Source of the DNA: Serratia marcescens
Lineage (GTDB): Bacteria; Pseudomonadota; Gammaproteobacteria; Enterobacterales; Enterobacteriaceae
Assembly: GCF_006715005.1 (NCBI RefSeq)
Contig: NZ_VFMJ01000001.1
Location: 5,423,491-5,487,490 of the forward strand
Direction of reading: 5' to 3'
Length of the DNA stretch: 64,000 bases
Of this stretch, positions 1 through 8,685 are shown one piece after another. Both the position numbers and the translations under genes were made by a program. Under the pieces are notes generated by a model. It searched no databases. It saw only the letters and a list, made by a program, of their open reading frames with translations, and had not been told where the DNA came from. Each line of letters begins with the position of its first letter. Position 1 is the stretch's first letter.

Positions 1-184
1 TGGTTTAAAACCCATGTTCACTCGTTGTCAATATCTCACTCATAGTTTAGTTTCAGGCAGGACAAATCGATGTCGGGCTGATCTGCCTTCCAGTTGTCTG
101 CAAACTTTTCCGCAGAGGCGGTGGAGAAGGAGGCTGATACTCACTAAGTTGACTGAACAACAAATCCCTTTGGAGGGGCTTTCT

Positions 185-862
185 ATGGAAAAGGAAGTAC
201 GGCCTTTCACAGGAGAAGAACAAGTCCTTGAGCCAACGATTGAATCCTATGTGGACAAACCATTAATTCATACTGGCGGCGGTATTATTCTTGTGAAGGA
301 CTTGAACCACCGCTTTGTGGCATCTAATGCGGTATTTAGTCGCTTCTCAGGCGTGCACCCATATAAGCTCCAGGGTCTTAATGATTTTGATATGCCCTGG
401 GCTGAAAGAAGGGATATTTATACCAATCATGAGAATGCTATTCTGTCTGGTGAAAATTATAATGTCCTTGAACCGTTACCAGGAGTGATTAAGGCCTTTT
501 TGCACACATCCAAAAAAATTATTTATGATAAGAATGGGCAACCTGCTGGAACGCTTGCTACAGCTATTATTATGAACGGTGCTTTTGATTTCTCTAACAT
601 TGCTGGAATTTCAAAATTTATGAAAGTAGCCCCTTACCAAGGGGTGAACCTCACCGCGAATGAGGCTAAGGTTCTTTTTTTTATACTTAAAGGTATGAAA
701 AGGAAAAGGGTTGCTGATGTGATGAATATGTCACTTGCGAACTATGATTATTATTTGAGGAACATTAAATTTAAGTTTCATACTGACTCAATAGTAAATC
801 TAATAGAAATTTGTATTGAACAAGGTTATCATGAAAACTTTCCATTTCAAATGGTTATGTGA
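185..862 (+). CDS. PAS-domain LuxR-type transcriptional regulator
   Basis: 225-aa protein. Residues about 25-115 resemble a PAS-type sensor (GGGIILVKDLNHRFVASN, then an FSRFSG segment). Residues about 155-215 resemble a LuxR-like helix-turn-helix (LTANEAKVLFFILKGMKRK followed by an ADVMNMS helix). The frame is open back to position 14, but ATG 185 follows a strong GGAGGGG site at a good distance, so I take it as the start. It is visibly more AT-rich than the chromosomal genes, as expected of cargo on a mobile element. The signal it senses and its targets cannot be told from sequence. Confidence 0.7.
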   Translation: MEKEVRPFTGEEQVLEPTIESYVDKPLIHTGGGIILVKDLNHRFVASNAVFSRFSGVHPYKLQGLNDFDMPWAERRDIYTNHENAILSGENYNVLEPLPGVIKAFLHTSKKIIYDKNGQPAGTLATAIIMNGAFDFSNIAGISKFMKVAPYQGVNLTANEAKVLFFILKGMKRKRVADVMNMSLANYDYYLRNIKFKFHTDSIVNLIEICIEQGYHENFPFQMVM

Positions 863-878
863 CATGTTAAATCTTATG

Positions 879-910
879 ACCTATGAGAAATCATAGGTTG
901 TCAATTTTTG
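879..910 (+). terminator. hairpin after the PAS regulator
   Basis: ACCTATGA and TCATAGGT form an 8-bp stem closed by a GAAA tetraloop, 16 bases after the regulator stop. A short T run follows about 7 bases after the stem, so termination may be weak. Confidence 0.45.
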
Positions 911-1070
911 GTCTTTGATTCTCTCGTCTGTTAACTTTATCCTACGCATACTGAAGATTTGAGGTCGTTTTTTTCTGCATCAAAGTAATCTCAACACCAG
1001 GGAAGTATAAGAAGGCGAAAAAGCCGTATATCGAGAAAGTGTATTAATTATATATTGCAATGATATTAGG

Positions 1071-1117
1071 CGCTGAATATTTATGGTGCTCGCACCATAA
1101 ATATTCAGCGTTTTTTT
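1071..1117 (+). terminator. very long perfect inverted repeat with T7 tract
   Basis: Positions 1071-1089 and 1092-1110 are perfectly complementary over 19 bp with only two bases between them, followed directly by seven T. This is an intrinsic terminator on the plus strand, in the 393-bp gap between the regulator and the helicase gene. Apart from this and the hairpin at 879 I see nothing else in the gap. Confidence 0.8.
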
Positions 1118-1255
1118 AAGGCTACAGCAAGAGTACTGCAACGTAAGGCTACCCCCCATAGAAATCTTTTCTTTTTGAGAAAAGGTTTTCTTGTGGTGGT
1201 TATCGTCTTGATCTGAGCAGGATAGTGCCGGTTATGTGATTACGGAGTGCTGCTG

Positions 1256-2704
1256 ATGTCTTATTCTGATACACCTGAACAGGCCGCCATCATCGGCTGG
1301 TCTGGCCATCGCCTTGTGGTCAGGGCGTTTGCCGGCACCGGTAAAACGTCAACATTGGTCCGCTTTGCGCAGGCCAACCCGAACTGCAGAATGCTTTATC
1401 TTGCCTATAACCGTGCAGTCAGGGATGAGGCTGAGCAAAAATTCCCGTTTAACGTTGAATGTAAGACGTCGCATCAGCTGGCCTGGCCTAACTTCGGGCG
1501 CCATTATCAGCAGCGGTTGACAGCTAACCTGCGGATCACTGACGTTGCTCGCCAACTCAATACCCGCTATTGGCCGCTGGCACGCACATCTATCACGACC
1601 TTTAATGCTTTCCTCTGCAGTGGGGATGGCGAATTGGGTTTGCAACACTTGCCTGATGAAGACTCACGCAGTGGTTTGTCGCCCGATAAAATCCTGGCAG
1701 CGGCGCAATTGCTTTGGCGTGAGTCTGCACGCCAGGATGGTACTTTCCCTGTCACCCATGACGTTTACCTCAAGCTGTATCAGCTCTCTCAGCCCGACCT
1801 TTCCAAACGCTGGCAGACGCTCCTGTTTGACGAGGGGCAAGACGCGAATCCGGTGACGCAGTCACTGGTACTGGCGCAGGGCTGTAATGTGGTGTTGGTT
1901 GGCGACCGGCATCAACAAATCTACCGATTCCGTGGCGCGGAAAATGCCCTCGATGCTCCTGAGTTGGCCGATGCGGACCAACTTTACTTGACTCACAGTT
2001 TCCGTTTTGGTCCTGCCGTGGCCCAGGTGGCCAATATGCTGCTTGCGCGGCAAGGCGAAACGATGTCTGTGGTCGGGGAGGGGGAAAACGACAGGGTTGT
2101 TGGGTGCATACCTGATGACGTGAAGGGGCAGCCTATTGCCATATTGAGCCGAACGGTGGCTGGGGTCATCGGCGCTGCGCTGGATGCCAGCCTGGCAGGG
2201 AAGAAGGTCTACTGGGTTGGGGGTATCAGCGGCTATAAAACGGAAGAACTGGAAGATCTGTACTGGTTCTCGGCTGATATGCCTGAGCGGATGCAATCTC
2301 CGCTGCTGGCGCGAGAATACCGCAACTTTGAGGAGTTTGAGTCGGTTGCCAGAGCAACCCGGGATGTTGAAATGAACCAAGGCCTGCGGTTACTCGAACA
2401 GTACTTCCCGCTGCCACAAAAGCTGCAGGTGATGCGTGAACATGCGGTTACCGACGAAAGTCAGGCTCAGGTAACCGTTTCGACGGCGCATCGAAGCAAA
2501 GGGCTGGAGTGGCCTGTGGTGGTGTTGAATCATGATTTTGCTGATATCACAGATCCCCTGATGGCCGACAGCGAACGTACCGATGAAACCAACCTGCTGT
2601 ATGTCGCTGTGACCCGGGCCCGGCAAACGCTGGTACTGAATGAATTGCTCCAGGTGTTGATGGACAGCGAGGGTAATGATATCGCCGGAGGCCTGGCATG
2701 CTGA
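1256..2704 (+). CDS. UvrD/Rep-like superfamily 1 DNA helicase
   Basis: 482-aa ATP-dependent helicase of the UvrD-like SF1A group. Visible motifs: Walker A AFAGTGKTST near the N-terminus, motif II DEGQD, motif III GDRHQQIYRFRGA, motif V STAHRSKGLEW and motif VI VAVTRARQ. It is shorter than full UvrD (about 720 aa), so accessory domains are reduced. ATG 1256 has GGAG eight bases upstream; a GTG at 1247 is also possible. Its end overlaps the relaxase-like gene by 7 bp, so the two are probably translated together. In ICEs of the SPI-7/PFGI-1 type such helicases are common partners of the relaxase; a role in strand processing here is inference. Confidence 0.85.
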   Translation: MSYSDTPEQAAIIGWSGHRLVVRAFAGTGKTSTLVRFAQANPNCRMLYLAYNRAVRDEAEQKFPFNVECKTSHQLAWPNFGRHYQQRLTANLRITDVARQLNTRYWPLARTSITTFNAFLCSGDGELGLQHLPDEDSRSGLSPDKILAAAQLLWRESARQDGTFPVTHDVYLKLYQLSQPDLSKRWQTLLFDEGQDANPVTQSLVLAQGCNVVLVGDRHQQIYRFRGAENALDAPELADADQLYLTHSFRFGPAVAQVANMLLARQGETMSVVGEGENDRVVGCIPDDVKGQPIAILSRTVAGVIGAALDASLAGKKVYWVGGISGYKTEELEDLYWFSADMPERMQSPLLAREYRNFEEFESVARATRDVEMNQGLRLLEQYFPLPQKLQVMREHAVTDESQAQVTVSTAHRSKGLEWPVVVLNHDFADITDPLMADSERTDETNLLYVAVTRARQTLVLNELLQVLMDSEGNDIAGGLAC

Positions 2705-4407
2705 AGGCTATCAGAGAGCTGCTGGTTGGGACCCTGGATATGACGGTAAAGCCAACGGCAAGCACTTCAGTCTCAAGAGGGCCTGCTGGTTACTTTATGC
2801 CCGCGTCCGCAGAACAACTGTTGAACACAGCATCTCGTAAGCAGAGTTTGCAGCAGTTATGGGAAAATTGTGCGCTTCCAAAAGACCTCTATGAACAATT
2901 CTATCTGCAGCCACTGAAGCAGCTCTTTGCGTTGATGCAGATGTTGCCGGCAACGCCTCAGGGGGAGTATGCCAGGGAAGAGGGCTTGATTGATGTCACA
3001 TTGCAGACGACGACATATGCGGTGCGCCTGGCCAAAGGGCACATGCTACCTCCTGGGGCGGCACCGGAAGAACAATCGGCACAGAATGTACAATGGAATG
3101 TCGTGGTGTTTTACGCTGCGCTTTGGCACTACCTGCCGTTGTTGAGCCAGCTGCAGGGGGAGTTCCAGAGTGGTCGCGCCTGGTTACCTGGCTTGACGGT
3201 GCCGAGTGAACCTTACCGTTTTCGCTTCAGGGCGGCTCCTTTAGCCCCGACCCTGGCAAGAAGCCAATGTGCAATGATTGCGGCAAGGTTACTGCCTGCA
3301 GAGGTCCTCGACTGGCTTTCAGCACTGCCAGCGGCTACACACTCGTTGATGACGATTGCTTCCCGCCAGCCCAGCGCATTACCTGTAATAGACGACATTA
3401 TTCAGGAAGCGACTAAACTGGCGCGCGGTGATAGCCTGTCCGTATCGTTCTCGCCAGTATCTATCTCCGACACATTGACAGTAGCCTTACCATCGGTTGC
3501 GCCGACTACAGAAAATATCACTTCTTCAGTACACGCGGTTGATTTGCAAAGTGCAGTCAGCAGCACCAACCCTCCGCTCGTTGAGGGGAAACCGCCGGCA
3601 GAGACATTAAATCAGCCCAAAGAAAATGCAGAATCAGTAACGGAGGTATTATTGAGCTCAGCCCTGGATGTGCCGGTTAACGATAAACCTTTGGCTGAGA
3701 TGGTCCTGGCGCCTGAAACGATCGTCGGCGTTGAGGAGGATATGCAGGCTCTATTGTCATTAATGGCGGTTGATGTGTTTGCTTCGGTGAACCATACAGA
3801 ACAGGAGTACAGGGACGACCCTCACGAAGATGAAGGCTCCATGCCTGCCGATAATCTTGTACTTACTGATGAAGTGGCTCAGGTAGTTCAGGTAGCCGAA
3901 ATAAACCAGGAATCAAAAGCCATCGATGATATCGCTCCCGCAGCGGCATTTTCAACATCCGACTTTTGTGCCCCTCCAACAACTGACCCCGCTCCTTCAC
4001 TATTACAAAAACAGGGCAATGAAGGAGATGGGGGAATAACTCCCGGAGAAGTCTTTTGGCGTTGGTTATCGGATGGACTCAGTTCTAATGAGATCCCCAT
4101 CAATTCCGTCGGTGCGAGGGTTCATCTTGTTTCTGGTTTTATTTTTATAACCGTACCCGGGATTTTTTATTTGTACCTGAAACAGGTTGGTCTGGATGGT
4201 TCTCAACGAGAAGCCCTCCAGGAGGATTTTGAACGCCTGGAGAAGCATCGTCGAGCGAAGGGTAAACGATTTTATTTTGCTCACCTGTATGAAACATCAG
4301 AGCGCAAAGGGGCGTTTAAACGAACCAAAGGTTACCTCGTTAAGGCAAGTCTGCTCTATCGGGGGAATAACTTACCTGACGACAGTCCGGTACTGGTGAT
4401 CCCCTGA
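2698..4407 (+). CDS. TraI_2/MobH-type ICE relaxase-like protein
   Basis: 569 aa. Residues about 30-230 match the TraI_2 region (YFMPASAEQLL at 32-42; MLPPGAAPEEQ at 116-126). Residues 230-445 are an acidic, Pro/Ala-rich linker without clear domains. Residues about 445-569 match the TraI_2 C-terminal domain (GEVFWRWL to the end). MobH relaxases carry an HD-type metal site. Here the expected DHTL is DVTL (99-102) and the expected LHDLGK is WHYLPL (143-148), so the catalytic site looks lost. It could be an accessory paralogue, a decayed relaxase, or a normal variant of a subfamily I do not know. Confidence 0.7.
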   Translation: MLKAIRELLVGTLDMTVKPTASTSVSRGPAGYFMPASAEQLLNTASRKQSLQQLWENCALPKDLYEQFYLQPLKQLFALMQMLPATPQGEYAREEGLIDVTLQTTTYAVRLAKGHMLPPGAAPEEQSAQNVQWNVVVFYAALWHYLPLLSQLQGEFQSGRAWLPGLTVPSEPYRFRFRAAPLAPTLARSQCAMIAARLLPAEVLDWLSALPAATHSLMTIASRQPSALPVIDDIIQEATKLARGDSLSVSFSPVSISDTLTVALPSVAPTTENITSSVHAVDLQSAVSSTNPPLVEGKPPAETLNQPKENAESVTEVLLSSALDVPVNDKPLAEMVLAPETIVGVEEDMQALLSLMAVDVFASVNHTEQEYRDDPHEDEGSMPADNLVLTDEVAQVVQVAEINQESKAIDDIAPAAAFSTSDFCAPPTTDPAPSLLQKQGNEGDGGITPGEVFWRWLSDGLSSNEIPINSVGARVHLVSGFIFITVPGIFYLYLKQVGLDGSQREALQEDFERLEKHRRAKGKRFYFAHLYETSERKGAFKRTKGYLVKASLLYRGNNLPDDSPVLVIP

Positions 4408-4473
4408 CAGGGATTAATTGTGTCTTTCGACTAATTATGTTCGCAAGGCTTCTATTTAAGCTAGGGAGAGATT

Positions 4474-5487
4474 ATGCAAAATAATCGAGGTATGGACTGG
4501 GAAACTTTGCTCGAAGAGTATTTCTTCTCAAAAGCGTTACGTCCTGAAACTGAAATGAGTTATCGCCGAGTGATCGCAGTTTTCAGGAAATTTATTGGGT
4601 ATGACATGTTACCTGATGAAGTCACGAACCGAGAGTTAATTTTGTGGCGCCGGGACATGCTGGGAAGGGGGCTAACAACAAGTACGTGGAATAATAAAGT
4701 TCGTCATTTACGTGCGGTCTACAACCAGGGGATAAAGAAAAAGTGGCTCACTCTTAAAGAGAATCCGCTTAACGAGACGCAAGTACCACCGGGAAGTAAA
4801 AGAAAAAAAATCCTCAGCCGGGATCAGTTGATTAAGGTAAATCTGGTGCTGGGGCAATTTGAAGAACGCGAAAATCAGTGGCCAGGACAATGCAGGCCCT
4901 GCGCGCTCTATCCCGTATGGTATTGGCGTACGGTGTTTGATGTGTTGCGTTCGACTGGCATGCGACAGAATCAGCTGTTACACGTGCGTTTAAAAGACGT
5001 CGATCTTAAAACTAATTCTATTTTATTGTGTAAAAAGGGAAGCAAAACACATAGGGAATGGTTGGTGCCAATAGTGAACTTTCTGAGCGACCGTATGCGA
5101 ATACTTGTTGATCGTGCCATCGCACAAGGAGCTGAACAGGAGGATTATCTTTTTGATGTAAAGCGTTTCCTAAACCCATTGGGTGATGTTGGTCCAGAAC
5201 CTGCTATACAGCCCGTTCGCTCGTTCTTTACCCGACTAACGAAAGAGTGTGGTTTTAAGGTGACCCCCCATCGGTTCAGACATACTCTGGCGACTGAGAT
5301 GATGAAATCCCCCGATCGTAATCTGGCAATGGTAAAGGGATTGCTGGGGCATCGAAGTGTCAGCACAACCCTGGAATACGTCGAACTGGATTTGAAGATC
5401 ACGGGGCAAGCGTTGGAAGATGAACTGTCACTGTATATGGATTTGACCCCTTCACGTGAAGAGGAGCCTAGACACGTCTTGACATAA
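4474..5487 (+). CDS. tyrosine-type site-specific integrase of the ICE
   Basis: 337 aa. An N-terminal SAM-like core-binding domain (about 1-105) is followed by the catalytic domain with the expected residues: Arg in LRSTGMRQNQLL, Lys in CKKGSKTHREW, HRFRH for the second His/Arg pair, His in LLGHRSVSTT and the Tyr nucleophile in LEYVELD. ATG 4474 has an AGGGAG site. The gene points at the 3' end of tRNA-Phe 200 bp away, the usual geometry for an integrase that recombines at a tRNA 3' end. It should catalyse integration and excision of the element whose right end is in this window. Confidence 0.88.
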   Translation: MQNNRGMDWETLLEEYFFSKALRPETEMSYRRVIAVFRKFIGYDMLPDEVTNRELILWRRDMLGRGLTTSTWNNKVRHLRAVYNQGIKKKWLTLKENPLNETQVPPGSKRKKILSRDQLIKVNLVLGQFEERENQWPGQCRPCALYPVWYWRTVFDVLRSTGMRQNQLLHVRLKDVDLKTNSILLCKKGSKTHREWLVPIVNFLSDRMRILVDRAIAQGAEQEDYLFDVKRFLNPLGDVGPEPAIQPVRSFFTRLTKECGFKVTPHRFRHTLATEMMKSPDRNLAMVKGLLGHRSVSTTLEYVELDLKITGQALEDELSLYMDLTPSREEEPRHVLT

Positions 5488-5522
5488 CTTTAACAAGCTG
5501 TAAAAATCACCAGTGATCGAGA

Positions 5523-5560
5523 AAAGGATGCCCGTGGGGAAACACAGGCATCCTTTCTAG
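5523..5560. terminator. hairpin after the ICE integrase
   Basis: AAAGGATGCC (5523-5532) pairs with GGCATCCTTT (5547-5556). The A-rich 5' and T-rich 3' flanks would let it end transcription in either direction, separating the integrase from the minus-strand tRNA gene. Confidence 0.6.
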
Positions 5561-5687
5561 AGGAACCTAATATCAACGCCAGAGTGTAAATACCTAGAAA
5601 ACCACTTTGACATCTATCTACCGGTTCCGTATTAACCGCCCGTTAAGGATCTCATCCCTTAACCAACGTGCTTTGATGCAGAATTAG

Positions 5688-5712
5688 TGGTGCCCGGACT
5701 CGGAATCGAACC
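5688..5712. other. probable ICE attachment junction in the tRNA-Phe 3' end
   Basis: The integrase gene runs towards the 3' end of the tRNA and nothing but a terminator lies between. tRNA 3' ends are standard targets of this recombinase family and SPI-7-type ICEs use tRNA-Phe. The exact core cannot be drawn because the other end of the element is outside the window; the span given is nominal. Confidence 0.4.
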
Positions 5713-5763
5713 AAGGACACGGGGATTTTCAATCCCCTGCTCTACCGACTGAGCTATCCGGGC
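5688..5763 (-). tRNA. pheV: tRNA-Phe (GAA anticodon)
   Basis: A 76-nt tRNA on the minus strand. It begins GCCCGGATAGCTCAG, has the anticodon in the arm TTGAAAATCC, a T arm GGTTCGATTCC, and an encoded CCA end (plus strand TGG at 5688). The acceptor stem GCCCGGA pairs perfectly with TCCGGGC. Being next to speC matches the pheV locus of E. coli; the symbol rests on that synteny. Confidence 0.93.
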
Positions 5764-6468
5764 AACGGGGCGCATTAAACCGTATTGGCCGGATGGCGTC
5801 AATCGCTTTCTGTCACAAAGCCGATCGGTTGCTCTATTTTCAGGCAGCGAACCCGGCGGAGCGGGGGATGGGAGGATATCGTTACTCAATAAATATGCAT
5901 GTAAAACGTGTATTTATACCGTTACCTGGATGAGTTTTTATGGTTTTTTAATTAAATAACAATGTTTTACAGATAATCCAATGCGCATTAAACCAAGGCG
6001 ATTCTTGCTTGAACCCCGCAAAGAATCATGCAATCATTGCGCAAATTTCAGCACTCTCCGTTCCCTGACGGTGTTCCCGCTTCTTATAAGCCAGAGGGTT
6101 ATTGGCATGACTGGTTTTGTTGCTCAAGCGCTGCTGTGCACCAGACATCTGACGCCGCCACCGTTCCGCCGTTGTCTCCTCCGCACGTCCTCCGCCCGAA
6201 TACGCCTGCCGGCCATGCGGTAAGGCCGCCTGATGCTCGCTGTTAGGCATGCGTAAAGCCAGCGCTGCGGCCCTGATTTTACTGATGCCTGTCGGACGCT
6301 GCCAAGACCAGTTCCCCCGATAGCCGCCTGATGATCCCCGATCATGAGCCGGTCACGCACGCCGCTTATGCTGCCGTGCCCGGGTATCGCTTTTACCGGG
6401 ATAACCGCGTTATCTCATTACCGTGCCGGTGGCACACCCTCATCCTTCACCGTTTGAGAGTCAGCATG
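5764..6468 (+). promoter_or_regulatory. long upstream region and leader of speC
   Basis: About 700 bp lie between tRNA-Phe and speC. The first 230 bp contain an AT-rich stretch (5885-5970) suited to promoters. The rest is GC-rich and holds several overlapping short frames. The best candidate is 6107-6223 (38 codons), preceded by CAGAGGG and containing a Thr-Pro-Pro-Pro run, a combination that can stall ribosomes. A second frame starts at 6028. A regulatory leader is inference only; no known leader peptide is recognised with confidence. Confidence 0.35.
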
Positions 6469-8634
6469 ATGAAAGAATTGAAAATCGCGACCAGCGCCAG
6501 CCTGGTCGCCACCATTGAGACGCTGCGCCAGATCGTGCGCGTAGAGCAAACGGACTACACCGACGTGGCGGCGGTGGTGGTGTCGGTCGCCGACGTGAAC
6601 GCCGGTATTCTGGCGCGCTTGCAGACGACAGGATTCGACATTCCGACCTTCGTGGCGGTGGAAGGGGACGAGCATCTCTCGCCGGACTATCTGCCGTTTG
6701 TCAGCGGGGTTTTCGCGCTGTTGGCCGGCGCCAGCAAGCCGTTCTACATGGCGCAGCTGGAGGCCGCCGCCGACGCCTACGAGCAGGCGCTGCTGCCGCC
6801 GTTCTTCAAAACGCTGAAGACCTACGTCGAGATGGAAAATTCGACCTTTGCGTGCCCGGGGCATCAGGGCGGAGAGTTCTTCCGCAAACACCCGGCCGGC
6901 CGGCAGTTCTTCGATTTCTACGGTGAGACCCTGTTCCGTTCCGATATGTGCAACGCCGACGTCAAGCTGGGCGATCTGCTGATCCACGAAGGATCGGCCA
7001 AGGATGCGCAAAAGCACGCGGCGCGAGTGTTCAACGCCGATAAAACCTACTTCGTGCTCAACGGCACCTCGGCGGCCAACAAGGTGGTGACCAACGCGCT
7101 GCTGACCCGTGGCGACCTGGTGCTGTTCGATCGCAACAACCATAAATCCAACCACCATGGGGCGCTGATCCAAGCCGGCGCTACGCCGGTCTATCTGGAA
7201 ACCGCCCGCAACCCGTTCGGTTTTATCGGTGGCATCGACGCGCACTGCTTCGACGAGCGCTTCCTGCGTGAGCAGATCCGCGAAGTGGCACCGGAGAAGG
7301 CGGCGGTGGCGCGGCCGTTCCGGCTGGCGATCATTCAGCTCGGTACCTACGACGGCACGATTTACAACGCTCGCCAGGTGATCGACACCATCGGTCATCT
7401 GTGCGACTACATCCTGTTCGACTCCGCCTGGGTGGGCTACGAAGGCTTTATCCCGATGCTGAAAGAGTGTTCGCCGCTGCTGCTGGAGCTGGACGAACAC
7501 GATCCGGGCATTTTCGTCACCCAGTCGGTGCATAAACAGCAGGCGGGGTTCTCGCAGACGTCGCAGATCCATAAGAAAGACGACCATATCAAAGGGCAGA
7601 AGCGTCACTGCAACCATAAACACCTGAACAACGCGTTCATGCTGCATGCGTCGACCAGCCCGTTCTACCCGCTGTTCGCCGCGCTGGACGTCAACGCCAA
7701 GATGCATGCCGGCGCCGCTGGGCGCCGCATGTGGATGGACTGCGTCAAGCTGGGCATCGAGACTCGCAAACAATTGCTCAAACGCTGCTCGCAGCTGAAG
7801 CCGTTTATTCCGCAGCAGGTGGCGGGCAAAGACTGGCAGGATCACGATACTGACCTTATCGCCAACGACGCGCGCTTCTTCACCTTCGTGCCGGGGGAAA
7901 CGTGGCACGGCTTCGAAGGCTACGCCCAGGATCAGTATTTGGTGGATCCGTGCAAGCTGCTGCTGACCACGCCGGGCATTGACGCCGCGACCGGCCAATA
8001 CACCGAGTTCGGCGTGCCGGCCACCATTCTGGCCAACTTCCTGCGCGAGAACGGCATCGTGCCGGAGAAGTGCGATCTCAACTCTATCCTGTTCCTGCTG
8101 ACCCCGGCAGAAAACCCGACCAAGATGGAACAACTGGTGGAGATGCTGGCGCAGTTCGAGCGCTATGTTGCAGAGGACGCGCCGCTAAGCGTGGTGCTGC
8201 CGACGGTGTACCGCAAGAACGAGCAGCGCTACCGTGGTTACAGCATTCGCCGGCTGTGCCAGGAAATGCACGATCTGTACGTCAGCTTCGACGTCAAACA
8301 GCTGCAAAAAGAGATGTTCCGCCAGGATCATTTCCCGCCGGTGGTGATGAACCCGCAGGACGCCAACGTGGAGTTTATCCGCGATAACGTCGAGCTGGTG
8401 CCGATCGGCCAGGCGGAAGGGCGCATCGCGGCGGAGGGGGCCTTGCCGTACCCGCCGGGCGTGCTGTGCGTGGTACCGGGCGAAGTGTGGGGCGGCGCGG
8501 TGCAGCGCTACTTCCTGGCGCTGGAAGAGGGGATCAACCGCCTGCCGGGCTTCTCGCCGGAGCTGCAGGGGGTCTACATCGAGAAGAAAGATCACGGCTG
8601 GAAGCGCATCTTCGGCTATATGATCAAGCCATAA
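6469..8634 (+). CDS. speC: ornithine decarboxylase, biosynthetic type
   Basis: 721-aa PLP-dependent, fold-type I decarboxylase that converts ornithine to putrescine in the cytoplasm. Order: N-terminal wing domain (1-115), PLP-binding core with STFACPGHQGG, LNGTSAANK and the Schiff-base lysine in SVHKQQAG, then a C-terminal domain ending GYMIKP. It is close to E. coli SpeC (711 aa) along its whole length, and its position between tRNA-Phe and mltC matches the E. coli speC locus rather than speF-potE. An ATG at 6466 would add one residue. The E. coli neighbours yqgA and nupG are absent. Confidence 0.93.
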   Translation: MKELKIATSASLVATIETLRQIVRVEQTDYTDVAAVVVSVADVNAGILARLQTTGFDIPTFVAVEGDEHLSPDYLPFVSGVFALLAGASKPFYMAQLEAAADAYEQALLPPFFKTLKTYVEMENSTFACPGHQGGEFFRKHPAGRQFFDFYGETLFRSDMCNADVKLGDLLIHEGSAKDAQKHAARVFNADKTYFVLNGTSAANKVVTNALLTRGDLVLFDRNNHKSNHHGALIQAGATPVYLETARNPFGFIGGIDAHCFDERFLREQIREVAPEKAAVARPFRLAIIQLGTYDGTIYNARQVIDTIGHLCDYILFDSAWVGYEGFIPMLKECSPLLLELDEHDPGIFVTQSVHKQQAGFSQTSQIHKKDDHIKGQKRHCNHKHLNNAFMLHASTSPFYPLFAALDVNAKMHAGAAGRRMWMDCVKLGIETRKQLLKRCSQLKPFIPQQVAGKDWQDHDTDLIANDARFFTFVPGETWHGFEGYAQDQYLVDPCKLLLTTPGIDAATGQYTEFGVPATILANFLRENGIVPEKCDLNSILFLLTPAENPTKMEQLVEMLAQFERYVAEDAPLSVVLPTVYRKNEQRYRGYSIRRLCQEMHDLYVSFDVKQLQKEMFRQDHFPPVVMNPQDANVEFIRDNVELVPIGQAEGRIAAEGALPYPPGVLCVVPGEVWGGAVQRYFLALEEGINRLPGFSPELQGVYIEKKDHGWKRIFGYMIKP

Positions 8635-8638
8635 AGAA

Positions 8639-8662
8639 AAGGGCCGGTTCGCACCGGCCCTT
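8639..8662. terminator. bidirectional terminator between speC and mltC
   Basis: AAGGGCCGGT and ACCGGCCCTT form a 10-bp stem with a TCGC loop, flanked by A-rich and T-rich bases. It lies between the convergent ends of speC and mltC. Confidence 0.85.
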
Positions 8663-8685
8663 CTCATTTATCCACGCGGGAAACG

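Noticed and set aside
5659..5889. 76-codon minus-strand frame over tRNA-Phe
   Set aside because: It is the translation of the tRNA and its flank.
6418..8133. 571-codon open frame on the minus strand
   Set aside because: It lies opposite speC, and its length follows from GC-rich codon use of the real gene. The translation is Arg/His/Gln-rich with no domain.
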